Shown: piece by piece, positions 33,975 to 44,100 of the stretch
Numbering within the stretch: position 1 is the stretch's first letter
How the letters are laid out: each line of letters opens with the position of its first letter
Source of the DNA: Sphaerisporangium perillae
GTDB taxonomy: Bacteria > Actinomycetota > Actinomycetes > Streptosporangiales > Streptosporangiaceae
DNA length: 64,000 nt
Assembly (NCBI RefSeq): GCF_023276435.1
Contig: NZ_JALLPO010000003.1
Span: 62,001-126,000 of the forward strand
Reading direction: 5' to 3'
The notes under the pieces: generated by a model
Databases searched by the model: none
What the model was told of the DNA's origin: nothing
The model's input: the letters and a program-made list of their open reading frames with translations, nothing else
Position numbers and translations under genes: made by a program

Positions 33975-35582
33975 ATGACCGTTTTGGGCACCCGGCCAAG
34001 CGGCCGCATCCGAGGCACGACCATAGACCATCCGGCCAACCGATGGTCGGTGCTCGCGCTGCTCTGCTTCAGCCTGCTGCTGATCGCGGTGGACGCCACG
34101 GTCCTGCACATCGCCGTGCCCGCGCTCACCGCCGCCCTGGAACCCTCCGCGGTCCAGCTGCTGTGGATCATCGACAGCTACTCGCTGGTCGTCGCGCCGC
34201 TGCTGATCACCTTCGGCACCCTGGGCGACAGGTACGGCAGGCGGCGGTTCGTCCTCGCGGGCTACGTCGTCTTCGGGATCGCCTCGCTGTCCGCGGCCTT
34301 CGCGGGCTCTCCCCTCGCCCTGATCCTCTCGCGGGCGCTGCTGGGCGTCGGTGGCGCCATGATCATGCCCGCCACCCTCTCGATCATCCGCCAGGTGTTC
34401 ACCGACCGCCGCGAGCGCGCCATCGCCCTCGGCGTCTGGAGCGCGGTCGCCGCCGGAGGCGCCGCCGTCGGCCCGCTGGTCGGCGGCGTCCTCGTCGAGC
34501 ACTTCTGGTGGGGCGCGGTCTTCCTGATCAACGTCCCGCTGCTCGTCGTGGCGTTGCCGCTGGCCGTACGCCTCCTGCCGGAGTCGCACGGCGACCGCGG
34601 CCACCGGTGGGACGCGCTCAGCGCCGTGCTGTCCACGCTCGGCATCCTGTTCCTCGCCTTCGGCCTGAAGGAGGCCGGGCACGGCGCGACGGTGGGCCAC
34701 CGCCCCGCGCTGGCGTTCATGCTGGCGGGCGCCGGGCTGCTGGTGTGGTTCACCGCGCGCCAGCGCAGGCTCCCCCGCCCGTTCCTCGACATCGGCCTGT
34801 TCGCCCAGCGCGGCTTCGCCGTCGGCGTCCTGTGCGTGCTGCTCTCGGTCTTCGCGCTGGTCGGCCTGGAGCTGATGCTGGCGCAGTACCTCCAGCTCGT
34901 GCTCGGCGACAGCCCCCTGCGCGCCGGGGCCCGCATGCTGCCCCTCATGATCGCGGCCATCGCGGGCGGCCTCTGCGCGGCACACCTGCTGCGGCGTTTC
35001 GGCCTGCGCGCCACCATGGCCGGCGGGCTCGCCCTGGCGGGGCTGTCCCTGGCGCCGACCCTCGCCTGGGGCACCGAGCAGCATCCCCTGATGCTCTGCC
35101 TGTGCTTCGCCGGCATCGGCTTCGGCGTGGAGGTCGCGCTGCTGGCGGCCTCCGACACGATCATGGCCTCCGCGCCCGAGTCGCGCGCCGGCGGGGCCGC
35201 GGCGATCGAGGAGACGGCCTACGAGCTGGGCGCCGGTCTCGGGGTGGCCGTCCTCGGCACCATCACCACGATCGTGTACGCCCCGTCCGTGGCCGCCGTG
35301 CCCGGAGTCGCGCCCCCGGCCATGGGCCAGGCGAGGGAGTCGCTGGCCTCGGCCGCGCACGTCGCCCGGGAGGTCGGCGGGCCGGCGGGCGCCTCGCTCA
35401 TGTACGCCGCGCGGGCCGCGTTCATCACGGCCCTGCACTCCACGGTGCTGGTGAGCGTCACGCTCCTCGGCCTCACCGCGCTCGCCGCCCTCACCCTGCT
35501 ACCCCGCCGCCGCCCCGCCAGGGACCGCGTGCCCGAACGCGAACGCGTCTCCGTTCACCGAGACGTCAGTGGGTTTCGGTGA
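33975..35582 (+). CDS. MFS drug exporter, DHA2 (14-helix) type
   Basis: A 535-aa membrane antiporter. Motif A is present in loop 2-3 (LGDRYGRRRF), and motif C-like LGVWSAVAAGGAAVGPLVGG follows in helix 5, marking an exporter. Fourteen hydrophobic helices fit the EmrB/QacA/SmvA group. A substrate such as a quaternary ammonium compound or an antibiotic is expected from the family. No TetR regulator is adjacent, though a palindrome at 33762 lies upstream. The C-terminus is short and basic. Start chosen at ATG 33975; the ribosome site is weak. Confidence 0.87.
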   Translation: MTVLGTRPSGRIRGTTIDHPANRWSVLALLCFSLLLIAVDATVLHIAVPALTAALEPSAVQLLWIIDSYSLVVAPLLITFGTLGDRYGRRRFVLAGYVVFGIASLSAAFAGSPLALILSRALLGVGGAMIMPATLSIIRQVFTDRRERAIALGVWSAVAAGGAAVGPLVGGVLVEHFWWGAVFLINVPLLVVALPLAVRLLPESHGDRGHRWDALSAVLSTLGILFLAFGLKEAGHGATVGHRPALAFMLAGAGLLVWFTARQRRLPRPFLDIGLFAQRGFAVGVLCVLLSVFALVGLELMLAQYLQLVLGDSPLRAGARMLPLMIAAIAGGLCAAHLLRRFGLRATMAGGLALAGLSLAPTLAWGTEQHPLMLCLCFAGIGFGVEVALLAASDTIMASAPESRAGGAAAIEETAYELGAGLGVAVLGTITTIVYAPSVAAVPGVAPPAMGQARESLASAAHVAREVGGPAGASLMYAARAAFITALHSTVLVSVTLLGLTALAALTLLPRRRPARDRVPERERVSVHRDVSGFR

Positions 35583-35657
35583 TTCGCCCGTTGCGGGGGA
35601 AGGTCCCTGTCTTATACGCCCCTGGTGGGGTGATGCAGGGTAGACGTTTCACAGCCA

Positions 35658-35675
35658 CCCGCCCCGCTGGGCGGG
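35658..35675. repeat. IS200/IS605-type end hairpin
   Basis: CCCGCCC (35658-35664) pairs with GGGCGGG (35669-35675) around CGCT, about 27 nt beyond the stop of the TnpB remnant. Its place fits the right-end/omega-RNA structure of a TnpB element. Confidence 0.45.
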
Positions 35676-35701
35676 GTCTTATGGTCGGCTCGGCGTCCGT
35701 T

Positions 35702-35812
35702 TCACGTCTCCGGGCCACTCCCGGCGACGTGCCGCTTGACCAGCTGTGCGAGGTTGATCGCGGCGTTGCGGTCCCGGTCGATGACCAAGCCACAGGACTC
35801 AACGCCGGCAGC
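35702..35812 (-). pseudogene. TnpB (IS605 OrfB) 3' remnant
   Basis: 37 codons in frame, entered by a stop codon at 35815-35813. They read GVESCGLVIDRDRNAAINLA and end VAGSGPET. DRDRNAAINLA is the last RuvC motif of TnpB with the catalytic Asp. Everything N-terminal is missing. It is too short to function. Another, N-terminal TnpB piece lies at 55626-56314; the two could be parts of one family. Confidence 0.7.
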
Positions 35813-36117
35813 TCATCGACGACGAAGCCCAGCCCTGGGTACCCCGGGCACGGCGACGAGCCACCTACCGGACGACGTCTGGACGACCGGGACCGACATA
35901 CCGCCCGCAACCGCCCACCCTCACGCGGTCCCGGTAGCACACACCATCGCCCACCGCCCACTCGGGCAGCTTCATGCGATCATGACGCACCCAAGGAAAG
36001 CCGAGATTCACTGATCAACGATGCGACAGTTGTCTACCCCCTGCCTGCTCGCGCATGGCGGGAGCGATATAGGGCAATTGTCTGTGCAACACGGACCGAC
36101 CCCGGGAGAATGGCACT

Positions 36118-36882
36118 GTGAGACGAACCTTCCAGGATCTCGCTTCGCTGGCCGCCCGGCTTGGCGTCGGCGGCATCTTCTTCGCCAACGGCTGGCACAA
36201 GCTGGAGTTCGGGCTGACGGCCACCAGTGAGCAGTTCGCCAAGATGGACGCTCCCGCGCCCGGCATCTGGGCCGCCTCGACGATGCTCATCGAGCTCATC
36301 GGAGGGGCGCTCCTGGTCGCCGGCCTGGCCGTCCCCGCCTGCGGGCTCATCCTCTTCGCCGAGGCGCTCGCCGTGTTCGTGCTGGTGAGCGGGGACACCG
36401 GCCTCCCGCTGACCGGGGGCGACATCAACCTCATCGTCGCCCTCGGGGCCGCGTCGGTGCTCCTGGCGGTCGTCGGAGCCGGGCGCCTGTCCATCGACCA
36501 CCTCGTCGTGATCCGCCGTCGCGAGGCGGAGGCGGCCGACGACATGGCCGCCGACGCCGAAGCCGACGACGTGATCTCCTCCTGGCGCGAGACCACGGGC
36601 TCGACCGCTCCCGCGGAGACCCCCGCGCCACAGGACTCCGGCGGCGCGGGCACCGGCGGCGGCACGGCCAAGGGGCCGGTGACCTTCCCCGAGAAGCGAG
36701 CGGGTTCCGGCGACGCCACGGAGGTCACCGCGCCGCGCAAGGCCCGGCCCCGCCGTACCACCAAGCCGGTCGAGGGCGCCGAGGAGACCCTGGCCGACGC
36801 CCCCTCCACCTCCGCCGTCAAGAGCGACCGCCTCGTCGCCGGAGGCCGGAAATCCAGCACCCCCGACCACGGGCAGGCGTAG
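36118..36882 (+). CDS. DoxX-family membrane protein with long disordered tail
   Basis: A 254-aa protein beginning at GTG. Four hydrophobic helices (residues about 10-130) form the DoxX module: LAARLGVGGIFFANGWHKLEFG and MLIELIGGALLVAGLAVPACGLILFAEAL. The last 120 residues are Ala/Pro/Thr/Glu-rich and unlikely to fold. DoxX relatives are linked to quinol oxidation and redox stress complexes. No partner gene is next to it. Confidence 0.8.
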   Translation: MRRTFQDLASLAARLGVGGIFFANGWHKLEFGLTATSEQFAKMDAPAPGIWAASTMLIELIGGALLVAGLAVPACGLILFAEALAVFVLVSGDTGLPLTGGDINLIVALGAASVLLAVVGAGRLSIDHLVVIRRREAEAADDMAADAEADDVISSWRETTGSTAPAETPAPQDSGGAGTGGGTAKGPVTFPEKRAGSGDATEVTAPRKARPRRTTKPVEGAEETLADAPSTSAVKSDRLVAGGRKSSTPDHGQA

Positions 36883-36949
36883 CGCACCATCCGTCGAGGT
36901 CGCGGGCGCCTTCGCCCCGGGCCTGGTAGCACGTCGATCGCTCCGCCGG

Positions 36950-36988
36950 GCGGCGGCGGCGGTGCGGCGGCGGCGGTGCGGCGGCGGG
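36950..36988. repeat. 14-bp GC-rich tandem repeat
   Basis: GCGGCGGCGGCGGT occurs at 36950-36963 and 36964-36977, followed by a partial third copy, in the convergent gap between doxX and the subtilase gene. Probably slippage; it may act as a transcription stall site. Confidence 0.5.
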
Positions 36989-37029
36989 CGACCGGTTCCC
37001 CGCGCGCCCACCCGCCGCCTGTACGACCA

Positions 37030-39036
37030 CTACCGCTTGTCGCCGCTGCCTCTCCGCTTGCCGTTGTTGACGTACCGCTTGAGGAAGGAGGCGTCCTTGG
37101 CGAGCTTCGCCGAGGGGACACCGCCGCGGAGCCGGTCGTTCTCTACGATCTTGATCGCCGTCGCGAAGGTGATCTTCTTGGTGACCTTGCCGGCGGCGTT
37201 GTAGGCGCCGTTGGCGTAGTTCAGCCACGCCGCCAGGAGCTGCTTGTCGAGGTCGGAGTGCTTGCCGGCGAGCAGCGCGTAGGCCTTCTTGATCGTGGAG
37301 ATGTCCACCTTCTCGTTGAAGACCCTGCTGCCGTCCGCGGCGATCTCGAGATAGCAGGCGAGTCTGGCGTCGGAGAGCCTGCCCTTGCCCGCCTTGAGTT
37401 CCGCGGCCCACTGGCCGACGGTGTAGGCGATCGTCGCATGGCCGCGCCCGCAGGACGGGGCGGTGTAGGTCGGGGCGTTCCCCCAGTTCGGGCTGGGCGT
37501 GGGCACGTACGTCCGGATGGGAGCCTGCGTGACCTTGGGAGTCGGGGCCGGGGACGCCGTGGTGGAGGGCGAGGACGACGGCGTGGCAGACGGGGTGGCA
37601 GACGGGGTGGGAGTGGGAGCGGGAGGAAGTGCCGCGAAGAGATCGATCCGCGGCGTCGTCACCTCGGCGCCGTCGCTCGGATAGGTGATCTTCTTGCCGG
37701 TGCTCTTGAGCTTGCTCTCCAGGGTGGCGACCGACGCGCCGGGATAGGCCGCCTTGAGGACCGCGAAGGCGCCCGCGACGTGCGGGGTGGCCATCGAGGT
37801 GCCGCTGAAGGCGGCGTAGGCGTCGTCCGGCACCGAGGAGTCGATGTCGACGCCCGGCGCGAACAGGTCGAGCAGCTTGCCGCGGTTGGAGAAGCCGGCC
37901 ACGGTGTCGTCGTCGGCGGTGGCGCCGACGGTGACCGCCGACGAGGTGCAGCCGGGCCAGTTGACGCCGCTCTCGGAGCCGTCGTTCCCCGCGGCGACCA
38001 CGGTGGCGACGCCCGCCGTGCGGAGGCCGTCGATGACGGTCTTGTACGGGCTCACCATGGGATCGCCGTTCTCGTCCAGGATCTGGTCGCACGGCGTGTC
38101 GATGAAGGTGCCGGGAATGCCGAGGCTCAGGTTGGCGGCGGCGATCGGCAGGTGCTGGGCGGTGGCGAGGCTCTGCACGTAGCTGAGACCGGTCAGGATG
38201 TCCCAGTCGTAGGCGTAGACGCAGGAGCCGGGCTGACCACCGCAGAAGTCGGGGGTGTTGCCGCGGGTGAACACCTGCACGGCGACGATGGCGGCGTCCG
38301 GGGCCACCCCGTCGCCGGGGGCGCCGGCCACGTTCTTGCCCGCCGCGATGCCGGCCACGTGGGTGCCGTGCGCGCAGAGGTTCTGGCCGCCGACGACGCA
38401 GTTGTCGTTCACGACGTCCGCGGCGCCGGGACCGGTCTGCACCGGGAGGTCGTTGGGGCAGAGGGGCTGCTCGTCCAGGATGGAAAGCGGGGTGGAGAAA
38501 CACGCCTGCGCCACGATCCGGTCCTTGAGGAACGGATGGTCGGTGTCCACACCGGTGTCCAGGATGGCCACAGCCTGTCCCGCGCCGGTCCGCCCGGCGG
38601 CGTGTGCCTTGTCGGCGCCGATCACCTTGGTGCTCGACGCGAGGGACGGCTTGTTCCGCCGGTCCTCGATGATCCACTTAACGTCCGGCGACCTTTTCAG
38701 GGCGTCCAGCGCCGCCTTGTTGACCGACAAGTCCAGGAGCGGCATCGGCACCTTGATCGAGGCGAGATGGTCCACCGTGGCCGCAGCGGGTTTGTCGGCC
38801 GCGCGCAGAACCGCCTGCTGCCTGTTCTTCTTGATCGCCACGATCACCCGGACGGGGGCCTGCGCGGCCTTGGCCTCCAGAGCCGCGCTGATCGGGACGG
38901 TCGGTATGGCCGCGGTGGCCACGCTGGTCGGGGAGAGCCCCGCGGTGACCGTTATCGCGACCACAGCAGTGACAAACAGTCTTCTGCCGGCTTTTGACAC
39001 AGGGGTGATGCCGGCGAAGCGGCGGCGCAAGCTCAT
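37030..39036 (-). CDS. secreted subtilisin-like serine protease (S8)
   Basis: A 668-aa preproprotein: signal peptide to about residue 43, an I9-like propeptide (VRVIVAIKKNRQQAVLR) and an S8 catalytic domain with Asp160 (LDTGVD), His223 (AHGTHVAG) and Ser414 (SGTSMATPH), all intact. A Pro/Ser/Thr linker (about 490-540) leads to a C-terminal helical domain of about 130 residues (TIKKAYALLAGKHSDLDKQLLAAWLNYANGA) often seen in actinobacterial exported proteins. It is divergent from the response regulator gene at 39259, with the shared ATGAC-N6-GTCAT site between them. Confidence 0.9.
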   Translation of the reverse strand: MSLRRRFAGITPVSKAGRRLFVTAVVAITVTAGLSPTSVATAAIPTVPISAALEAKAAQAPVRVIVAIKKNRQQAVLRAADKPAAATVDHLASIKVPMPLLDLSVNKAALDALKRSPDVKWIIEDRRNKPSLASSTKVIGADKAHAAGRTGAGQAVAILDTGVDTDHPFLKDRIVAQACFSTPLSILDEQPLCPNDLPVQTGPGAADVVNDNCVVGGQNLCAHGTHVAGIAAGKNVAGAPGDGVAPDAAIVAVQVFTRGNTPDFCGGQPGSCVYAYDWDILTGLSYVQSLATAQHLPIAAANLSLGIPGTFIDTPCDQILDENGDPMVSPYKTVIDGLRTAGVATVVAAGNDGSESGVNWPGCTSSAVTVGATADDDTVAGFSNRGKLLDLFAPGVDIDSSVPDDAYAAFSGTSMATPHVAGAFAVLKAAYPGASVATLESKLKSTGKKITYPSDGAEVTTPRIDLFAALPPAPTPTPSATPSATPSSSPSTTASPAPTPKVTQAPIRTYVPTPSPNWGNAPTYTAPSCGRGHATIAYTVGQWAAELKAGKGRLSDARLACYLEIAADGSRVFNEKVDISTIKKAYALLAGKHSDLDKQLLAAWLNYANGAYNAAGKVTKKITFATAIKIVENDRLRGGVPSAKLAKDASFLKRYVNNGKRRGSGDKR

Positions 39037-39160
39037 CGACGTCCTCCGAGTCGCGGCCCCACCTGCCGCAAACTCTCATTAGTTCAAAATGGGGGCTAAA
39101 TAGCGTCAGGAGGCTACCGACGTGCGGGAAGGACACAGTGACTAGTGATTCAGTTGTGAC

Positions 39161-39176
39161 ATGACGAATTCGTCAT
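39161..39176. promoter_or_regulatory. 16-bp perfect palindrome, likely response-regulator site
   Basis: ATGACGAATTCGTCAT lies between the divergent subtilase and response regulator genes. The form ATGAC-N6-GTCAT recurs with the same spacing at 41087-41102 in front of the copper operon. This suggests autoregulation by the adjacent OmpR-type regulator. Confidence 0.6.
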
Positions 39177-39258
39177 TTTTGCGATCGTGCAGGTCATGCG
39201 CCCCGTGTTGCATAGCCATTTCCTTTGTGATGCTCTTGCTCCAGCAAAGGGGGTCCTG

Positions 39259-39927
39259 GTGGGACGGGTGTTGGTCGTCGAGGATGACGAGGGAATCGCT
39301 CGGCTGGTCGCGCGCGCCCTGCGTGACCACGGCCACGCCGTCGACACGGCGGCCACCGGGGACGAAGGGCTCGGCGCGGCGCTCTCCCGGGACTTCGATC
39401 TCGTGGTGCTGGATCTCATGCTGCCGGGGATCGACGGTACCGAGCTGCTCGAAAGGCTCGTCGATGCCCGGCCGGAGCAGCGGGTGCTCGTGTTGTCGGC
39501 CATGTCCGAGGTAGGTGTGCGGGTGGCGTGCCTGGAGGCGGGCGCGGCGGACTTCCTGGGGAAGCCGTTCGCCGTCGCCGAACTGGTCGCCAGGGTCCAC
39601 ACGCGATTGCGGGGGCAGGCCCCCGGCGCGGCCAAGCGATGGCTCGGGTCGGGAACAGTCCGGCTCGACCTCCGGTTCCATCGGGCCTTGGTCGACGGGC
39701 GTCAGATCGAGCTCTCGTTCCGGGAGTTCCTCCTCCTGCAGCACCTCATGCGCCGGGCCGGCCAGGCGTGCAGCCGGGCCGAACTGCTCGCGGACGTATG
39801 GGGAATGATCTTCGACCCTGGCAGCAACGTCGTCGACGTTTGCGTACGGCGGCTCCGATCCAAACTCGACCGTCCTAATCGAGTGGAAACGGTGCGTCAT
39901 GTCGGCTATCGATTCGCTGAGGACTAG
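39259..39927 (+). CDS. OmpR-family response regulator
   Basis: A 222-aa two-domain regulator. The receiver has the acidic pair at residues 8-10 (VVEDDEG), the phospho-acceptor Asp52 in VVLDLMLPG and Lys102 in GKPF. The winged-helix output domain has FREFLLLQHLMRR and NVVDVCVRRLRSKLD, the recognition helix. The GTG at 39259 follows AAAGGGGG; the longer ORF from 39187 is possible. The kinase gene overlaps the 3' end by 29 bp, so the two are made together. Sites fitting its dimer lie at 39161 and 41076-41102, and it probably controls the copper-oxidase operon. Confidence 0.9.
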   Translation: MGRVLVVEDDEGIARLVARALRDHGHAVDTAATGDEGLGAALSRDFDLVVLDLMLPGIDGTELLERLVDARPEQRVLVLSAMSEVGVRVACLEAGAADFLGKPFAVAELVARVHTRLRGQAPGAAKRWLGSGTVRLDLRFHRALVDGRQIELSFREFLLLQHLMRRAGQACSRAELLADVWGMIFDPGSNVVDVCVRRLRSKLDRPNRVETVRHVGYRFAED

Positions 39928-40966
39928 CAAGCTCCTCATCGGGGGCTGGGCGGCGAGCGCGGTGGTCAACATCGCGCTGATGTACGCGCTGCCGGGTGGG
40001 GAGACGATCCCCTTCCACCTGGTGTGGATCGGCCTCGCGCTGATCTACGGCTTCACCGTCTGGCGGGCGTGGAGCATGATCGTCACGCTGGTCGCCGTAA
40101 CGGTGAGCACGGGATACGTCTTCGCACATCACGCGATGCTGGGCGAGACCGGATGGGCGGAGACTTCGGAGGTCCCGCTCATGTCGGCGCTCTTCGGGGT
40201 CATGATCTGGCACGTGCGTCGCAGGCAGGTCGCGCTCGCCGAGGTGGCGAGGCTCGCGGCGGCGGAGCGGCGCAGGGCCGAGCGGCAGCAGCTGTTCGTC
40301 AGGCTGGCTTCGCACGAGCTGCGCACGCCGATCACGGTCGCGCGAGGCTACGTGGAGATGGTCAGGAACGTCTCGGACGAGTCGGCCACGGCCGATCTGA
40401 CGATCGTTCTGGAGGAACTGGACAAGCTCACCCGAATCAGCGAGCGGCTGGTCAAGCTGATGCAGGCGGACGTGGCCTACCGCAGGCACGTCAGGGACGT
40501 GGACGCCGAGCTGGTCCGCATCCTCCGCCGCTGGGAGCCGAGCGCGAACCGGGTGTGGTCGGTGACGTCCACCGTGGGCCTGATGCCGATCAACGAGGAG
40601 CGGCTGGAGGCGGCGCTCGACTGCCTGCTGGAGAACGCGATCAAGTTCACCCGGCCGGGAGATCACATCACCGTGTCCGGATTCACCTGGCCTGACTCCT
40701 GGGTGGTCGAGGTGACCGACACCGGGATCGGCATGACCGACGAGCAGGCCGCCGCCCTCACCTCGGCGACGGAGCCGCTACGCCACACCGCGACCGGCAC
40801 CGGCCTCGGGCTGGCGATCGCCCGCGCGGTGGTCGAGGCATGGGACGGCGACCTGCTGGTGACGAGCCGGATCGGCGTGGGAACCACCGTGTCGCTCCGG
40901 ATCCCGATCACCTCCCGTGATCAGATGGGCGGTCGCTCGATCTCGGCCAGGTCCATGACCGCCTGA
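39899..40966 (+). CDS. sensor histidine kinase
   Basis: A 355-aa membrane kinase. Three or four hydrophobic helices lie in the first 105 residues with very short outer loops, so the signal is probably sensed in or near the membrane. The phospho-accepting His139 is in LASHELRTP. The N box is LLENAIKF, G1 is DTGIGM and G2 is GTGLGLAIA. No HAMP or PAS domain intervenes. Paired with the response regulator by overlap. Confidence 0.9.
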   Translation: MSAIDSLRTSKLLIGGWAASAVVNIALMYALPGGETIPFHLVWIGLALIYGFTVWRAWSMIVTLVAVTVSTGYVFAHHAMLGETGWAETSEVPLMSALFGVMIWHVRRRQVALAEVARLAAAERRRAERQQLFVRLASHELRTPITVARGYVEMVRNVSDESATADLTIVLEELDKLTRISERLVKLMQADVAYRRHVRDVDAELVRILRRWEPSANRVWSVTSTVGLMPINEERLEAALDCLLENAIKFTRPGDHITVSGFTWPDSWVVEVTDTGIGMTDEQAAALTSATEPLRHTATGTGLGLAIARAVVEAWDGDLLVTSRIGVGTTVSLRIPITSRDQMGGRSISARSMTA

Positions 40967-41075
40967 ACGTCCAGGACCACCCGGCCATCCCATCCATGAC
41001 GGCGGGCAAGACCTCTTCTGCACGGCCGCTGCCACCCTGACGTCGCGCTCGGCTCCGGTGCGGGAACCGGCGCGC

Positions 41076-41138
41076 ATGACAGCCAGATGACAGTCTCGTC
41101 ATGAAGCGTGGCCGCCCTGGTCGGAACGGTCCCATGAT
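41076..41138 (+). promoter_or_regulatory. promoter of the beta-helix/copper operon with 11-bp-spaced activator sites
   Basis: ATGAC at 41076 and 41087 and GTCAT at 41098 are each 11 bp apart, the spacing used by OmpR/PhoB-type regulators. CATGAT (41133-41138) fits a -10 box, with no recognisable -35, as expected for an activated promoter. The -10 ends 6 nt before the ATG at 41145 and no ribosome site is present, pointing to a leaderless mRNA. Confidence 0.6.
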
Positions 41139-41144
41139 CCGGGC

Positions 41145-44100
41145 ATGAGTGGAGATCGAAGGACGCGTCGCCGTAGGTCAGGTCCGGCCGTGTGGGCCGC
41201 GGTCGCCGCCGTCGTCGCAGGGATGCTCCCAGCGCTCAGCGTGCAGCCCGCCGCGGCGCAGGCCGCCTCGATCACCATCGAGGCGCACGACCTCGCCACC
41301 GGCGCCACGCTGCCGGCGTTCCAGTACCTGGTCAACGTGGACAACACGCGGTTGCCCGACAACCCCGATCCGGCTCTGCGCACCGGGCTCGCGGCCACCG
41401 AGAGCAACAGTCCCATCGTCGCCGAGGGCGACCAGACCAGGCCGACGCTCACCCTCCCGGACGGGCGCTACCTGATCTCGATCAGGTCCGCCGACCACAA
41501 GATGTGGGGCAAGCACGTCACGCTGCCGCGCGACGCGGGAACGGTCCGCATCGACCTGTCCGAGGCCAGCGCGGCCCATCCGCTGCCGCTCGGCAAGATC
41601 CGCGTCTTCGTCTTCAACGACGACCAGTGGGCCAACGGCGCGCCGGACGCCGGCGAGGCCGGGCTCGAGGGCTTCCAGGTCACCCTGAAGGAGCAGACCG
41701 GCTCGCAGGTCTCGGTCGACTACCACAACGAGCCGCTGTGCGGCGGGGACTGCCGGACGGCCTCCGACGGTTTCGTCCAGGTCGACGACCTCTCCCCCGC
41801 CACCTACTGGGTCTATGTCACGCCACCGGACACCTGTGGCCCGGACGGGTCGGGCAGGTGGACGCAGACCACGACGATCACCGGCGGTCTGGGCCTGCAG
41901 GCCGGTGTGGAGGAGGGCAGCGACGGGACCGGCAATCCGGGCGAGGCGCTGTGGGTGCCGCCGGACCGTCGCACCGGCTACCAGTTCGGGTTCGTCTGCA
42001 CGGCCACGAACTTCGCCACTCCGGGCACCGGGTCGATCAGCGGCACCGCCAAGAACTGGAAGGCGTGGCCGCCGTTCGATGTGCTCTCCACGGCCGAGCC
42101 GGTCGAGAACCCCTACGTGGCCCTGACCAGCAGCGCCAACGACAACACCGTCTACGTCGGCCAGGGCGACGCCGAGGGCGGCTTCAGCATTCCCGACGTG
42201 CCGGCCGGTTCGTACATGATGTCGATCTGGGATGAGCAGCTCAGCTACATCATCCGCTTCCTGCCCGTCGACGTGGCCGCCGGGCAGAGCGTGGGTCTCG
42301 GCGATGTGGGCGTCTCCCGCTGGTTCGGCTGGCTGTCCGGGCACGTCTACCAGGACACCGGCGTCGCGCAGAACGGCACGGCCCTGCCCGCGGGCAGCAA
42401 GGCGAACGGCATCCGGGACTGCGCCGACGTCAACGACGAGGCCACGTGCGAGCCCACCATCCCCAACACCGACCTCGACCAGCGCTGGCGCGACGGCTCG
42501 ATCAAGGAGGCGACCTTCACCGACGCGCAGGGACGGTACGAGTACCCGACCTCGGAGGGCGGCATGCTCGGCAAGTGGTTCATCGGCGAGACCGGCTTCG
42601 CCAGATTCGGCACCACAGGAGCGTCCGTCCACAGCGAGTACGACCACACGCAGGTGACGCGCGTGCCCACCGACGCCGGCGGCGGGCTCCTCACCAACCA
42701 ACTCGTCATCGAGGGGCACCGCAGCGAGGTCGACTGGGGCAAGTACCCCTACGCCAACAACGAGCCGGGCCAGATCGTCGGCGTCGCCTACTACGCCACG
42801 ACGCGCAACGAGTTCGACGCGCGCATGCAGTTCCACGAGAACTACGAGCCTGGAATCCCCGGCGTGACCGTCCGGCTGGAGGGGCTCGGCGCCGACGGGC
42901 TGCCCAACACCGCGGACGACGTCGTGCTCAACGAGTACGTCACCGATCACTGGGAGCCTTCCGCCGACTGCGACGTCCTCGACCAGAACGGCGACGACAT
43001 CAGCGCCCAGCTCCATCCGCTGATCGGCCCCAAGTGCGTCGAGGTGCCCGCGACCGGCAACGAGACGAAGGACGCCGCCTTCGACGGCGGCTACGCCTTC
43101 GCCGACCAGTGCCCGGCGTCGGCCGGGGGCTTCGGCCACTTCGACGCCGGCGGCGACACGGTCTGCGGCAACGGAAGCGCCCCCGTTCCGCTGGTGGCCG
43201 GCACGTACATCACGCATGTGGTCATGCCCACCGCCCAGGACGACTCCCGTCCGTGCAACCCCGCCGGGCAGAAATACGTGAGCGGACCCGGTGGCAACGG
43301 CTGCCTGTACCGTCCTGTGCGCGAGGAGGACGTCAACGTCGACCTCGGCGCCCAGTACAACCCCGCGCTCCCGCCGCCCGCGTGCACCGGCGACGCGCAC
43401 GTCATCGACCAGTCGACGCTGACCTCGCGCAGCCCCTACTTCGGGGTCAGCCCGAGCCCGTCGAAGCCGCTGTGCGACAAGCGCCTGGTCGTGCTGCAGA
43501 ACAAGCAGAACGCCAACGCCGACTTCTTCATGATGACCAACTTCAAGAACGGACCGGACGTCGCGGAGCCGGGGCGCATCGTCGGGCTGGTCCCCGACGA
43601 CGTCTACTTCGACCGCGACCCCAAGTCCCTCTGGTACGGCGAGCCGCGCGTCCTCGGCAAGATCCCGATCGGGATCCGCGACTACACCGGGCGCCTGATC
43701 ACCACGGTCCTCACGAGCGAGTACGGCGGCTACGAGGCGCTGCTGCCCTCGACCGAGACGTTCAACTGCCCGATCCCCCAGGGACCCTGTCCCGGCATGT
43801 ACGTCGTAGTGATCAACGATCCCGGTGACAAGGCCCACCCGAACCCCACCTACAACCCCCACTACCTCACCGAGCGCTTCGCCTGGGACGTATGGCCGGG
43901 ACAGACCAACCAGCTCGACACGCCGGTGATCCCGATCGCCGGGACGGGCTGCGAACTGCCGGTCAACACCCCTGAGCTGCTGCAGGTCTCCAAGCCGTAC
44001 GTCACCGCGGGCGACTCCGCGACGGCGCGGCAGATCACCATCGACGGCGACTTCTTCGGCGCCGCCGCGGGCTCCGTCGTCCTCGGTGATCCGGCGGCGG

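Larger units (their letters stand above)
35583..36117. other. non-coding stretch with degenerate mobile-element DNA
   Basis: 535 bp between the MFS gene and doxX. It holds the IS605-type TnpB 3' remnant (35702-35812) and a hairpin (35658-35675). On the minus strand between about 35990 and 35880 a short frame reads MKLPEWAVGDGVCYRDRV before a stop; I cannot assign it. Close to doxX, GACAGTTGTC and AATTGTC repeats occur without clear meaning. Confidence 0.5.

Noticed and set aside
35880-35990. Short minus-strand frame beginning MKLPEWAVGDG
   Set aside because: Ends at a stop after about 40 codons, has no ribosome site and matches nothing I know.
34043-36121. 692-codon plus-strand frame running past the MFS gene
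   Set aside because: Overlaps the MFS gene in another frame and continues through IS remnants; Arg/Pro-rich shadow.
36950-36988. GC-rich tandem repeat as a CRISPR or recombination site
   Set aside because: Unit is only 14 bp without spacers; looks like slippage in a convergent gap.
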